Assembly (NCBI RefSeq): GCF_935822925.1
Contig: NZ_CAKXZS010000023.1
Span: forward strand, 248,001-312,000
Length of the DNA stretch: 64,000 nt
Source: Mesorhizobium ventifaucium
GTDB taxonomy: Bacteria; Pseudomonadota; Alphaproteobacteria; Rhizobiales; Rhizobiaceae
Direction: 5' to 3'
Shown: positions 52,363 to 61,539 of the stretch, one piece after another
Numbering within the stretch: position 1 is the first letter of the stretch
Layout of the letters: each line of letters starts with the position of its first letter
Notes under the pieces: model-generated
Told to the model about the DNA's origin: nothing
Databases searched by the model: none
Seen by the model: the letters and a program-made list of their open reading frames with translations, nothing else
Position numbers and translations under genes: made by a program

Positions 52363-53487
52363 ATGAACGTGGAAGAAATCCTCGCGACCTTGACCGCATT
52401 TCCCTCCGTTGTGGGCACGCCAAACGGCGAGATCGTCGATTGGATGCGCGACTACTGTAAGGCAGCCGGAGCCGAGGTGACGGTTCTGCCCGGTCCCGAG
52501 GGCGACCGGTCCAACCTGTTCGTCACGGTCGGCCCGCGTGCCGGTCGGGGTTACATCATCTCCGGACATATGGATGTCGTGCCGGCCGGCGAGCCGGAAT
52601 GGAGCTCGGATCCGTTCGTCCTGCGTCGCGAGGGCGGCAGGCTTTACGGTCGCGGCACCACCGACATGAAGGGCTTTCTCGCCTGCGCATTAGCCGCGTT
52701 GCCAGGACTTGCGGCAATGAACCTGCGGCAGCCAGTCCATCTCGCATTCTCCTACGATGAAGAGGCGGGGTGCCGTGGTGTGCCGCATCTCCTGGCTGCG
52801 TTGCCGAGCCTATGCGAGAGGCCGCTTGGCGCGATTGTCGGTGAGCCGAGCCGGATGCAACCTGTGCGCGCGCACAAGGGGAAGGCCGCCGCGCGGCTCG
52901 AGGTGATCGGGCGATCCGGCCATTCGTCACGCCCCGATCTCGGCCTCAATGCCGTGCACGCCATGGCCGGCGTCATCATGCACGCCGTCGCCTACGGCCA
53001 ATCCCTCGCCGGCGGCCCGCTCGATCCAAATTTCGAGCCCCCATATTCATCCTTGCAAGTGGGCGTCGTCGCCGGTGGACAGGCGGTCAACATCATCGCT
53101 GGCCACTGCACAGCCGATATCGAGGCGCGTGCCGTGCCGGGCGTTTCTCCAGCCTCCCTGCTCGAGCCGGTCAAAGCCCGGCTTTTCGATCTGCGCGAGA
53201 GCGGCTTCGAGGTAATTTGGCACGAGTTGAGTTCCTATCCCGCCCTTGCGCCCGCGGATGGAAGCAAGCTGGCGGCCGTTCTGAGGGAGCTGACGGGGCA
53301 GGAGCCGCTCACGGCGGTCAGTTACGGCACCGAGGCCGGGCTTTATCAGCAGGCCGGTATCGATGCAATCATTTGCGGCCCCGGCGAAATTTCCCGCGCG
53401 CATCGTCCCAATGAATACATCGAGATCGGTGAGCTTGCTGCCTGCCAGAGCATGATCGAAAATCTTGGCGCGCGTCTCGCGGCCTGA
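52363..53487 (+). CDS. ArgE-type acetylornithine deacetylase/M20 hydrolase
   Basis: Zinc M20-family amidohydrolase that removes an N-acyl group. I chose ATG 52363 (MNVEEILATLTAFPSVVGT), giving 374 residues and the normal N-terminus. It has the metal motifs GHMDVVPAG, GRGTTDMKGFLACAL, the catalytic glutamate in FSYDEEAGCRGV, GEPSRMQPV, and the final RAHRPNEYIE. It is first in a plus-strand run with a hydroxyacid dehydrogenase and a cupin. Given the context it is more likely catabolic (deacylating an N-acyl diamino or amino acid) than part of arginine synthesis. Confidence 0.85.
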   Translation: MNVEEILATLTAFPSVVGTPNGEIVDWMRDYCKAAGAEVTVLPGPEGDRSNLFVTVGPRAGRGYIISGHMDVVPAGEPEWSSDPFVLRREGGRLYGRGTTDMKGFLACALAALPGLAAMNLRQPVHLAFSYDEEAGCRGVPHLLAALPSLCERPLGAIVGEPSRMQPVRAHKGKAAARLEVIGRSGHSSRPDLGLNAVHAMAGVIMHAVAYGQSLAGGPLDPNFEPPYSSLQVGVVAGGQAVNIIAGHCTADIEARAVPGVSPASLLEPVKARLFDLRESGFEVIWHELSSYPALAPADGSKLAAVLRELTGQEPLTAVSYGTEAGLYQQAGIDAIICGPGEISRAHRPNEYIEIGELAACQSMIENLGARLAA

Positions 53488-53502
53488 GGAAGGGCTGGTT
53501 CC

Positions 53503-54426
53503 ATGGCATTTCTTTTCAATTCCGATGCGGCGCGTGCTGCGGTGTTCCGCGAGATCTTCGCGCGCGAGCTCCCGGATCTGGAATTCTTCCATTCCGGCGA
53601 GGAGTTGGAGCCGGACAAGGTGCGCTATCTCATCACCTGGACGGTGCCGGACGAGATCTCCCGCTACCGCAATCTCGAAGTGCTGTTTTCGATCGGCGCC
53701 GGCGTCGACCAGTTCAAGCAGGACGTGGTGCCAAGCCATGTGAAGCTTGTGCGCATGGTCGAGGATGGCATCATCCGCATGATGCAGGAATACGTCGCGC
53801 TTGGCGTGTTGGCGCTCCACCGGGAGATGCCCGCCTATCTCGAGCAGCAGAAAAGGTGCCTCTGGCAACCGATTGCCGCTCGACAGGCGACTGAGCGCCG
53901 GGTCGGCTTTCTTGGTCTTGGCATGCTGGCGCAGGCGGCTATCGAGCGCCTGAAGCCGTTCCAGTTCCCGCTTGCCGGGTGGAGCCGCAGCGAAAAGCGG
54001 ATAGAGGGCGTCGCCTGTTGTCACGGCGCCGATCAGTTGCCCCGTTTTCTGCAGCAGACGGACATTCTCGTCTGCCTGCTACCGCTGACGCAGGAAACCA
54101 ACGGGATTCTCAATGCAAAACTCTTCTCCCTGTTACCAGCCGGGGCGCGGCTGCTGCATGTCGGCAGGGGTCCTCAACTCGACCAGGCCGCGCTGATCGA
54201 CGCGCTCGACACCGGTCACCTATCCGCGGCGATGCTTGATGTCACTGATCCAGAACCGCTCCCGGAAGACCATCCGCTGTGGTCGCATCCGAAGGTGATG
54301 ATAACGCCGCACATCGCCTCGGTGACGCAACCGCATACGGCGGCGCAAGCCGCCGTGGACAACGTCCGGCGTCACCGCGCCGGCGAAGAACTGATCGGCC
54401 TCGTCGATCGGACACTCGGCTACTAA
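53503..54426 (+). CDS. D-2-hydroxyacid dehydrogenase (GhrA-like)
   Basis: NAD(P)H-dependent reductase of 2-keto acids such as glyoxylate or hydroxypyruvate. The 307-residue protein has the nucleotide motif RRVGFLGLGMLAQAAIERL, the catalytic arginine region LLHVGRGPQLDQAAL, the glutamate in DVTDPEPLPEDHPLWSHP and the histidine in ITPHIASVT. It lies 15 bases after the deacetylase and 14 bases before the cupin, so the three form a probable operon. Confidence 0.88.
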   Translation: MAFLFNSDAARAAVFREIFARELPDLEFFHSGEELEPDKVRYLITWTVPDEISRYRNLEVLFSIGAGVDQFKQDVVPSHVKLVRMVEDGIIRMMQEYVALGVLALHREMPAYLEQQKRCLWQPIAARQATERRVGFLGLGMLAQAAIERLKPFQFPLAGWSRSEKRIEGVACCHGADQLPRFLQQTDILVCLLPLTQETNGILNAKLFSLLPAGARLLHVGRGPQLDQAALIDALDTGHLSAAMLDVTDPEPLPEDHPLWSHPKVMITPHIASVTQPHTAAQAAVDNVRRHRAGEELIGLVDRTLGY

Positions 54427-54440
54427 CCAGGAAACCTCAC

Positions 54441-54797
54441 ATGTCACTGCTGACCACGATCGACACAAATCCCGCCTTCACGCCCAAGGAGGCATTGCCG
54501 CTGCCGGAGCGGCTCATTGCCGGCACTCCATCCTTCAAGACCTGGGCGCAGGATGCCTCGAAAGGTGAGAAGGTTCTGACCGGCGTCTGGGAGGCGACCC
54601 CCGGCGAGACGCATTCGATCAAGGGTACTACCTACGAGTTCTGCCACATCATTTCGGGTCTCGTGGAAATCGAGGAGAAGGGCGGTGAGACCAGGACTTA
54701 CCGCGCCGGCGACAGTTTCGTGATGAAGCCTGGTTTCGTCGGCGTCTGGCGCACGATCGAGACCGTGCGCAAGATCTACGTCTGCGTTTATGACTGA
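54441..54797 (+). CDS. Cupin (DUF861/EutQ-like)
   Basis: A 118-residue single-domain cupin starting at 54441 (CAGGAAACC upstream). The family pattern is WEATPGETHSIKGTTYEFCH, LVEIEEKGG, and FVMKPGFVGVWRTIETVRK, the last being typical of the small cupins next to amine- or polyamine-catabolic flavoenzymes. No metal role is proven. It is last in the ArgE-hydroxyacid dehydrogenase run. Confidence 0.8.
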   Translation: MSLLTTIDTNPAFTPKEALPLPERLIAGTPSFKTWAQDASKGEKVLTGVWEATPGETHSIKGTTYEFCHIISGLVEIEEKGGETRTYRAGDSFVMKPGFVGVWRTIETVRKIYVCVYD

Positions 54798-54972
54798 GCT
54801 CTGTGCTCAAGGTACGGCCGAGTAGAGCGCGCGGCGGTTCCAGAACAATCGACTTTCCAGGTCCCGCCTGACGCGATTCAACACCGTCGGGCGGTTCATC
54901 CTCGACGAAAAATGCGGCGCGCGGTCCACTATTGTTCCGATGAAACGCTAGTGCAAATGAGGACCTCGATCA

Positions 54973-56016
54973 ATGAAGACCTACAACATAGCGCTCATCC
55001 CCGGCGACGGTATCGGCAAGGACGTGACCGGGGCGGCATGGCAGGTGATGCAGGCCGCGGCCAAACGGGGCGGTTTCGCCCTTGATGGCACACGCTTCCC
55101 ATGGTCCTGCGCCTACTACCTGGAAACCGGCGCAATGATGCCGCCGGATGGCATCGAGACACTTCGAAAATTCGATGCGATCTATCTCGGCGCTGTCGGC
55201 TGGTCCGCGGAAGTACCCGACTCGGTATCGCTTCACGGACTGCTCCTGCCGATCCGGAAAGGGTTCACGCAGTACGCCAACATACGGCCGCACCGGCTGT
55301 TGCCGGGCGTTCAGGGACCCCTCCGCTCCGATGGATTCGACATCCTGTGCATCCGCGAGAATACGGAAGGCGAATATTCCGGCGCCGGCGGGCGCATTCA
55401 TTGCGGCACGGCCAATGAGGTCGCGATCGAGACAGCAATCTTCACGCGTGCGGGTGTCGAACGGATCTTGCGTTTCGGTTTCGAACAGGCGCGGGCTCGC
55501 CGCAAGAAGCTCGCATCCGTCACCAAATCCAACGCGCAGAAACACTCCATGGTTTTCTGGGATGAGGTCACGCGCGAGGTGGCGAAGGACTATGCCGATA
55601 TCGAGGTCTCGCATTACCACATCGACGCCATTGCCGCCCGCATGGTGCTGGCGCCGGAAAGCCTCGACGTGATCGTCGCCTCGAACCTGTTTGGCGACAT
55701 CCTCACGGATATTGGAGCGGCCATTCAGGGCGGGCTGGGTTACGCCGCCTCTGCCAATATCAACCCCGATCGCAGCGCGCCTTCCATGTTCGAGCCGGTC
55801 CATGGTTCGGCTCCCGACATCGCGCATCTCGGCGTCGCCAATCCGATCGCCGCGATCTGGTCCGGTGCGATGATGCTCGAGCATCTGGGCGAGGTGCATG
55901 CTGCGGCGGAAGTGATGTCGGCGATCGAGTCCGTAACCGCGCAGGCCATAGGCACGATCGCAGGCAAGGACCGGACTGAAACGATCACGCAAGCCGTGCT
56001 TGCGGCATTGAGCTGA
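54973..56016 (+). CDS. Tartrate/isopropylmalate-type dehydrogenase, intact copy
   Basis: NAD-dependent beta-decarboxylating hydroxyacid dehydrogenase of 347 residues. It has the N-terminal NIALIPGDGIGKDVT, the substrate-binding arginines (YANIRPHRLLPG, CIRENTEGEYSG), catalytic lysine and metal aspartates (VTKSNAQKHS, NLFGDILTDIGAA), and FEPVHGSAPDI. It is closer to tartrate dehydrogenase/decarboxylase (TtuC) than to LeuB. A second copy with a nonsense codon is at 61540. It is followed 18 bases later by the semialdehyde dehydrogenase. Confidence 0.88.
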   Translation: MKTYNIALIPGDGIGKDVTGAAWQVMQAAAKRGGFALDGTRFPWSCAYYLETGAMMPPDGIETLRKFDAIYLGAVGWSAEVPDSVSLHGLLLPIRKGFTQYANIRPHRLLPGVQGPLRSDGFDILCIRENTEGEYSGAGGRIHCGTANEVAIETAIFTRAGVERILRFGFEQARARRKKLASVTKSNAQKHSMVFWDEVTREVAKDYADIEVSHYHIDAIAARMVLAPESLDVIVASNLFGDILTDIGAAIQGGLGYAASANINPDRSAPSMFEPVHGSAPDIAHLGVANPIAAIWSGAMMLEHLGEVHAAAEVMSAIESVTAQAIGTIAGKDRTETITQAVLAALS

Positions 56017-56034
56017 AAGGGCAGAGGAAAGACC

Positions 56035-57510
56035 ATGAATGCGATAATGAAGATTGGCACGTTTGACGATGCGGACCTGTTCCGCCAGCAGGCGTTGATT
56101 GGCGGTGTGTGGCGGGAAGCGGGCACAAGGGTCGTCGTCGATGTCACCAACCCTGCTACCCTGAACGTTCTTGGCAGCGTTCCCGATATGGGCGGCGACG
56201 AGACCAGGGCCGCGATCAGTGCTGCGGCCGAGGCATTCAAAAGCTGGAAGAAGACGACCCATGCCGAGCGTGCGAGACTGCTGGAGCGATGGCACGACCT
56301 CATTCGCCAGCACGAACAGGATTTGGCGCTTCTGCTGACGCTGGAACAGGGTAAGCCGCTTGCCGAGGCGTCGGCGGAAATCCGCTACGGCGCATCTTTC
56401 GTGAAATGGTTTGCGGAGGAGGCCCGCCGCATCGGTGGCTCGACCATTCCGTCACCCACCGCCGATCGCCGCATTCTGGTCCTTAGGGAAGCAGTCGGCG
56501 TCTGCGCTATCATCACGCCGTGGAATTTCCCCAATGCGATGATCACGCGCAAGGTAGCACCGGCGCTGGCCGCAGGCTGTACGGTTGTCATCAAGCCGTC
56601 GGAGTTCACACCCTTTTCCGCGCTGGCGCTTGGCGTCCTGGCGGAGCGGGCGGGCATCCCGGCAGGCGTTATCAACATCGTGACCGGCATGCCGGGAGAG
56701 ATCGGCAAAGAGCTGATGGCCAACGAAACGGTGCGCAAGATCTCGTTCACTGGTTCGACCCGTGTCGGCGCGCTGCTCATGCGTGGTGCGGCCGATAGCA
56801 TCAAGCGGCTGAGCCTGGAGCTCGGCGGCAACGCGCCGTTTATCGTCTTTGACGACGCCGATCTGGATAACGCAGTTGAAGGGGTGATCGTATCCAAGTT
56901 CCGCAATGGCGGTCAAACCTGCGTTTGCGCGAACCGGATTCTCGTGCAGGAAGGCGTTTACGACGCTTTCGCCGAAAAGCTGAGCCAGCGCGTCAAGCGG
57001 ATGAAGGTTGGCGCGGGGACCGACGAGGGCACTGAGATCGGCCCGATGATCAACACGGCCGCGATCGACAAGATCGAGCGTCACATCGCGGATGCGAAGA
57101 CGAAAGGCGCGCAGATCCTCGCCCAAAGCGAGGCAGTACCCGACGGCAGGCAATATGCACGGCCCGTCGTCCTGGGGGAGGCTACGACCGAGATGCTCCT
57201 GGCATCGGAAGAGACCTTCGGTCCGGTGGCGCCGCTTTTTCGCTTCGAGACGGAGGAAGAGGCCATCACGATCGCGAACGGTACGCCGTTCGGTCTTGCC
57301 GCCTACTTCTACACGGAAAATCTCAAACGATCGTGGCGTGTCGCCGAGGCGCTGGAGTTCGGTATGGTCGGGCTCAATACCGGCCTGATCTCGACCGAGG
57401 TCGCGCCTTTCGGCGGTGTCAAGCAGTCGGGGCTGGGGCGCGAAGGATCGCAGCTCGGCATCGAGGAATATCTCGAGGTCAAGACGCTTCACGTCGGCGG
57501 GTTGAACTAG
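56035..57510 (+). CDS. gabD: NAD(P)-dependent succinate-semialdehyde-type dehydrogenase
   Basis: Oxidises a carboxylic semialdehyde to the dicarboxylate. The 491-residue enzyme has NFPNAMITRKVAPALAAGCT, the cofactor loop SFTGSTRVGALLM, catalytic glutamate in LELGGNAPFIVFDDAD and the catalytic cysteine in NGGQTCVCANRI, with the GabD-type end LGREGSQLGIEEYLEVKT. AGAGGAAAG precedes the start. Its neighbours suggest that the semialdehyde arises from transamination of an omega-amino acid. Confidence 0.88.
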   Translation: MNAIMKIGTFDDADLFRQQALIGGVWREAGTRVVVDVTNPATLNVLGSVPDMGGDETRAAISAAAEAFKSWKKTTHAERARLLERWHDLIRQHEQDLALLLTLEQGKPLAEASAEIRYGASFVKWFAEEARRIGGSTIPSPTADRRILVLREAVGVCAIITPWNFPNAMITRKVAPALAAGCTVVIKPSEFTPFSALALGVLAERAGIPAGVINIVTGMPGEIGKELMANETVRKISFTGSTRVGALLMRGAADSIKRLSLELGGNAPFIVFDDADLDNAVEGVIVSKFRNGGQTCVCANRILVQEGVYDAFAEKLSQRVKRMKVGAGTDEGTEIGPMINTAAIDKIERHIADAKTKGAQILAQSEAVPDGRQYARPVVLGEATTEMLLASEETFGPVAPLFRFETEEEAITIANGTPFGLAAYFYTENLKRSWRVAEALEFGMVGLNTGLISTEVAPFGGVKQSGLGREGSQLGIEEYLEVKTLHVGGLN

Positions 57511-57539
57511 AGGCCTTTTCCGGAGTCTCAAGAGCGAAC

Positions 57540-57581
57540 TAAAGCGCGCCGTGTTTGAGCGGCCCCATGCGACGCGCTTTA
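57540..57581. repeat. Short palindromic repeat, copy B
   Basis: TAAAGCGCGCCGTGTTTGAG continues to GCGACGCGCTTTA. The right arm is identical to the copy at 5547, and the left arm has two changes from a perfect match. It lies 30 bases after the semialdehyde dehydrogenase stop. Confidence 0.75.
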
Positions 57582-57663
57582 GGTTATCGCAAAACCGCTG
57601 CACACCCTGGGGTCAGGCCCTGGCTCAGGCCCGAGGGCATGCTTTTGCGCGACATGCATCAGC

Positions 57664-57702
57664 AATGAGAAAGGGGCGGTCGAACCGCCCCTTTCTCATT
57701 TC
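57664..57702. terminator. Bidirectional terminator between convergent genes
   Basis: A perfect 17-base inverted repeat (57664-57680 with 57684-57700; AATGAGAAAGGGGCGGT and its complement) has a 3-base loop. A- and T-rich outer arms give a U-run in both directions. It serves the gabD-like gene from the left and the HAD hydrolase gene from the right. Confidence 0.9.
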
Positions 57703-57734
57703 GATACTTCGGATGCAGCGATGGCCGGGCAGCC

Positions 57735-58424
57735 TCAAGCAACTTCCCGAACGGGCTCCAGGCCGACGGCGGCGGCCAGACCTCCGATATCCTTGATCTC
57801 GGTATATTCGTAGAAGGGGTTCGCGGGCTCGTGGCCGCGATTCACCCAGACCTTGCTCTTGATGCCGAGATCATAGGCGGTCATGAGATCGTAGCGGAAT
57901 GAGGACGACACATGAGTGATGTCCTCCGGGCCACAACCAAGCTTGTCGAGCATGTATTCAAAACCCTTCATCAGCGGCTTGTAGGCGCCAACCTCTTCGG
58001 CGGTGATGACGGTGTGAAAGGGCGCGCCGAGCTTTTCCACATTCGACATGATCAGGCTGTTCATGGAGTTGGACAGGATCACCAGTGGGATTTCCTTGGC
58101 CACTCTGGACAGGCCAGCCGGGACGTCGGGGTGCGGACCCCAGCTTGGCACTTCGTCATAGATCAATTGGGCATCTTCGGGTTTGAACTGGATACCGATG
58201 CGCTTGCAGCTGCGTTCGATGGAATTCTGCACCACCTCGAGGAAGGGTTTCCATGGCCCCAGCACCTCGTCAAGGCGATAGCCTCTAAAAGCCTCGACGA
58301 AGCTGGCCATTGCCTCTGGGGAGAGGCGCTCGCCGTAGACGCGCCGCGCCGCGCCGGCCATATCGAAATTGGTGAGCGTGCCGTAGCAGTCGAAGGTGAT
58401 GTATTTCGGTCTGAACGTCGACAT
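57735..58424 (-). CDS. HAD-family hydrolase (haloacid dehalogenase type II-like)
   Basis: I chose ATG 58424 (MSTFRPKYITFDCYGTL), where TAGGAGG is well spaced; upstream ATGs are too close to it. The 229-residue protein has motif I with its nucleophile Asp in TFDCYGTLTNFD, the Ser/Thr of motif II in VILSNSMNSL, Lys in AYKPLMKGF and the acidic motif near SSSFRYDLMTAYDLG. It resembles 2-haloacid dehalogenases, but many such proteins are general phosphatases. It ends at the shared terminator. Confidence 0.85.
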   Translation of the reverse strand: MSTFRPKYITFDCYGTLTNFDMAGAARRVYGERLSPEAMASFVEAFRGYRLDEVLGPWKPFLEVVQNSIERSCKRIGIQFKPEDAQLIYDEVPSWGPHPDVPAGLSRVAKEIPLVILSNSMNSLIMSNVEKLGAPFHTVITAEEVGAYKPLMKGFEYMLDKLGCGPEDITHVSSSFRYDLMTAYDLGIKSKVWVNRGHEPANPFYEYTEIKDIGGLAAAVGLEPVREVA

Positions 58425-58745
58425 GGCGACCATCCTCCTAAGTTTCTCGGCACAGCGTGCCTGTACCACAATCAGCATAGTCGGAGATCTGGAAGACTAA
58501 CGGCCGCATTCGCCGCGACCTGAAGCAGATCGTTTCGTATTGCATCGCCGGTTTGGCAGAGAGTTGCGCCAGCTGTCCTTTCGAGCTTTGGGAGCAGCGC
58601 GGCCTGTCGGCCATGCTTCGGCAGAAGATGCGGCGCGAGCGGCGAAGGATAGTGAAAACGCGTCGCGCATGGCTCCCGGTCGGGAGGAACTGCTGTCTTT
58701 GGTGGTCTACCGTTAGCACCTGAAGACGAAGGCCGGAAATTCATC

Positions 58746-59588
58746 ATGACCACACAACAGATCATCCTTGAAGAGATGACAGCGGGGCACCTGGAAGGTG
58801 CTGTCGAGTTGTCTCGCCAGGTTAAATGGCCACATCGCCGCGAGGATTGGGAGCTGGCCCAGTCGGTCAGCCGGGGGATCGTCGCTCTGGAAGAAGGACG
58901 CGTGGTGGCGACCATCATGATGACCCCCTACGGCGACGATGCCGCCGCCATCAACATGGTGATCGTCGATGCGGCCATGCGCGGCCGCGGACTCGGCCGA
59001 AAGATGATGGAAGAGGCGCTTGCCAAGGCGGGTGAACGCACCTGTTGCCTGACGGCGACACGGGAAGGCCTGCCGCTCTACGAGAAGCTGGGCTTCGTCA
59101 CGACTGGCGAGATCGTACAACATCAGGGCGAGGCATTGGCTGTTTCCGCGCCGGCCCGTGTATCCTGGGCAGAGAGCGGCGATCTTGCCCGCCTCGAGGT
59201 GCTGGATCGCGAGGCATTTGGCCATGACCGTTCGGCGCTGATGAAGCGGCTTTGCGAGCGCGCGAAGTTCGCTGTCATTCGCGATGAAGGCGATACCCAG
59301 GCCTTTTCCGCCATCCGGCCATTCGGCCGGGGGCTGGTCATCGGGCCGGTGGTGGCGAGAAACGATACCGAGGCCAAAGCCCTGATCGACTTTCTGCTCG
59401 CCCATCATCAGGGCAAGTTCGTCCGTGTCGATACCGACGTTTCGACGGATCTTGCTGAATGGCTCACCGGGCGCGGGCTTGCGCATGTCGGCGGTGGGAT
59501 CACAATGCGACGCTCCATGGCCACGCACAAAGAAAGCAAGCCCGCGCATCACCGCGCATATGCGTTGGTCAGCCAAGCACTCGGTTAA
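58746..59588 (+). CDS. GNAT-family N-acetyltransferase (two-domain type), copy 2
   Basis: A 280-residue paralogue of the minus-strand gene at 51218. The acetyl-CoA loop is AAMRGRGLGRKMMEEALAKA, and the C-terminal domain carries GRGLVIGPVVARNDTEAK and FVRVDTDVSTDLAEWL. It starts 47 bases before the aminotransferase in effect, because three 17-base repeats fill the gap. The substrate is unknown, although an amine or amino acid from the neighbouring pathway is plausible. Confidence 0.85.
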   Translation: MTTQQIILEEMTAGHLEGAVELSRQVKWPHRREDWELAQSVSRGIVALEEGRVVATIMMTPYGDDAAAINMVIVDAAMRGRGLGRKMMEEALAKAGERTCCLTATREGLPLYEKLGFVTTGEIVQHQGEALAVSAPARVSWAESGDLARLEVLDREAFGHDRSALMKRLCERAKFAVIRDEGDTQAFSAIRPFGRGLVIGPVVARNDTEAKALIDFLLAHHQGKFVRVDTDVSTDLAEWLTGRGLAHVGGGITMRRSMATHKESKPAHHRAYALVSQALG

Positions 59589-59624
59589 ATCAGGCACTCG
59601 GCTAAATCAGGCACTCGGTTGAAT
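59574..59624 (+). repeat. Three tandem 17-base units between GNAT and aminotransferase genes
   Basis: Units 59574-59590, 59591-59607 and 59608-59624 read CA(A/G)GCACTCGG(T/C)T(A/G)AAT. The first unit contains the last codons and stop of the GNAT gene; the next two copy it, each placing another stop. GGAGG follows immediately and serves the aminotransferase start. Confidence 0.8.
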
Positions 59625-59635
59625 CGGAGGAAAAA

Positions 59636-61012
59636 ATGCTGGCAAACTCACTGATCGAACTCGATCGCGCGCATCTGGTTCACCCGTTCTCATGCTATCG
59701 AAGCCACGAGGAGACGGGTGTGCGGGTGCTCAAATCCGCCAAGGGCGCAACGGTGACCGATGCAAGCGGGAAAACCCTGCTGGACGGATTCGCCGGTCTA
59801 TGGTGTGTGAACATCGGCTACGGCCAGGAAAGTGTCGTTGAAGCAGCCGCAAAGCAGCTAAGAGAGCTTCCCTATGCGACGGGATATTTCGGGCTGGGAT
59901 CCGAGCCTGCCATTCGCCTTGCTGCCAGGCTTGCCGAACTGGCGCCCGGTGATTTGAACCATGTCTATTTCACGCTTGGCGGCTCCGACGCAATCGACAG
60001 CACGATCCGGTTCATTCGCTATTACTACCATGCCAAGGGCACGCCGCAGAAGGACCAGTTCATCTCGGTCGAGCATGGCTACCATGGATCCTCGACGGCA
60101 GGGTCAGGTCTGACCGCGATCCCGGCTTTCCATGCGGGTTTCGGCGTGCCATACGACTGGCAGCACAAAATTCCTTCGCACTACGCCTATCGCAATCCGG
60201 TCGGTTCCGACCCGCAGGCGATCATTGATGCATCGGTCGCGGCCCTGCGGGCCAAAATCGCGGAACTCGGCGCGGGCCGCGTTGCGGCCTTCTACGCCGA
60301 ACCCATCCAGGGTTCGGGCGGTGTCCTCGTTCCACCGACAGGTTGGCTGAAGGCTCTGCACGCCGTGTGCAAGGAACACGATGTTCTGTTCGTTGTCGAC
60401 GAAGTCATCACTGCCTTTGGTCGTACCGGCCCGCTCTTCGCCTGTGAGGAGGACGAGGTCGTGCCGGATTTCATGACCACGGCGAAGGGACTGACCTCGG
60501 GCTACGTGCCGATGGGCGCCGTCTTCATGTCGGACCACGTGTACAATACGATCGCGGACGGAGCCGGCAAAGCGCCTGTCGGCCATGGCTATACTTATTC
60601 GGCCCATCCCGTGAGCGCGGCAGTCGGGCTCGAATGCCTGCGTCTCTACGAAGACAGCTTGCTCGAGAATGGGCGCAAGGCGGGCAAGCGCTTGATGGAA
60701 GGCCTTCGCTCGCTCGCCGACCACCCGCTGGTTGGCGACATTCGCGGTCGCGGCATGCTGGCAGCAATCGAGTTGGTCACCGACAAGGAGCGCAAAACGC
60801 CGCTGCCGGCGGCGGCCGATCCGGGGCGCCGCATCTTCGAGCGCGCGTGGGCGAACGGCCTTGTCATCCGCGCCTTCAACAGCGGCATCCTCGGCTTTGC
60901 GCCGCCGCTCTGCTGCACCGAGGACGATATCGATGGAATCCTCGAACGCACCCGGATGACGGTGGATCAAACCCTCGAAGACAAGGACGTGCGGGCGGCG
61001 ATGAAACGATGA
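59636..61012 (+). CDS. Class III omega-amino acid/polyamine aminotransferase
   Basis: The 458-residue PLP enzyme has LWCVNIGYGQESVVEAAAKQ, FTLGGSDAIDSTIRFIRYYY, the acidic FVVDEVITAFGRTG and the Schiff-base lysine in FMTTAKGLTSGYVPMGA. It resembles beta-alanine:pyruvate and putrescine:pyruvate aminotransferases. Its product semialdehyde could be oxidised by the dehydrogenase at 56035. It has a strong GGAGG ribosome site and converges with the Lrp/AsnC regulator. Confidence 0.88.
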   Translation: MLANSLIELDRAHLVHPFSCYRSHEETGVRVLKSAKGATVTDASGKTLLDGFAGLWCVNIGYGQESVVEAAAKQLRELPYATGYFGLGSEPAIRLAARLAELAPGDLNHVYFTLGGSDAIDSTIRFIRYYYHAKGTPQKDQFISVEHGYHGSSTAGSGLTAIPAFHAGFGVPYDWQHKIPSHYAYRNPVGSDPQAIIDASVAALRAKIAELGAGRVAAFYAEPIQGSGGVLVPPTGWLKALHAVCKEHDVLFVVDEVITAFGRTGPLFACEEDEVVPDFMTTAKGLTSGYVPMGAVFMSDHVYNTIADGAGKAPVGHGYTYSAHPVSAAVGLECLRLYEDSLLENGRKAGKRLMEGLRSLADHPLVGDIRGRGMLAAIELVTDKERKTPLPAAADPGRRIFERAWANGLVIRAFNSGILGFAPPLCCTEDDIDGILERTRMTVDQTLEDKDVRAAMKR

Positions 61013-61052
61013 TCGTACAGGCTGCCGTCGCATGCGCGGGGCAGCCTCTTCC

Positions 61053-61529
61053 TCATCTGTCGAATATGGCGTCCAGAGGCAAATGGGACTTGACGATCGG
61101 TGACTTCAGCACGACGAAGCTGAAGTATTTGTCAATTCCGATATCCAATTCGATCATGCGCTCCATGATCGTCTGGTACTCGCTGATGCCCGCTGTGACA
61201 AACTTCACAAGATAATCGTAACCGCCTGAAACCAGATGGCATTCGATGACAGAATCGACTTTCTGAATTGCGGTGAGAAATCTCGCGAAGTCGTTCTGCT
61301 GATGGTGCTTGAGCGTGACTTCGGTGAAGATCGTCAGAGTCTGCCCGAGCTTGGACACATCGATCTGGGCGGAATAGCCGGTGATGAAGCCTTCTGCCTG
61401 AAGCTTCTTCACCCGCATCAGGCAAGGGCTCGGCGAAAGGTTGACCAGGTCGGCAAGCTCGACATTCGTGACCCGGCCGTTCTTTTGCAGTTGAGATAAG
61501 ATCTTGATGTCGATCTTGTCGAGCTTCAT
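61053..61529 (-). CDS. Lrp/AsnC-family transcriptional regulator
   Basis: The 158-residue product has an N-terminal winged helix (LDKIDIKILSQLQKNGRVTN, then LVNLSPSPCLMRVKKLQ) and a C-terminal RAM ligand domain (VIECHLVSGGYDYLVKFVT). It converges with the aminotransferase and lies 10 bases beyond the end of the damaged tartrate-type dehydrogenase. It probably responds to an amino acid handled by this block. It resembles regulators found with aminotransferase genes of ectoine or amine catabolism, but the ligand is not readable. Confidence 0.9.
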   Translation of the reverse strand: MKLDKIDIKILSQLQKNGRVTNVELADLVNLSPSPCLMRVKKLQAEGFITGYSAQIDVSKLGQTLTIFTEVTLKHHQQNDFARFLTAIQKVDSVIECHLVSGGYDYLVKFVTAGISEYQTIMERMIELDIGIDKYFSFVVLKSPIVKSHLPLDAIFDR

Positions 61530-61539
61530 TGGAAACCTG

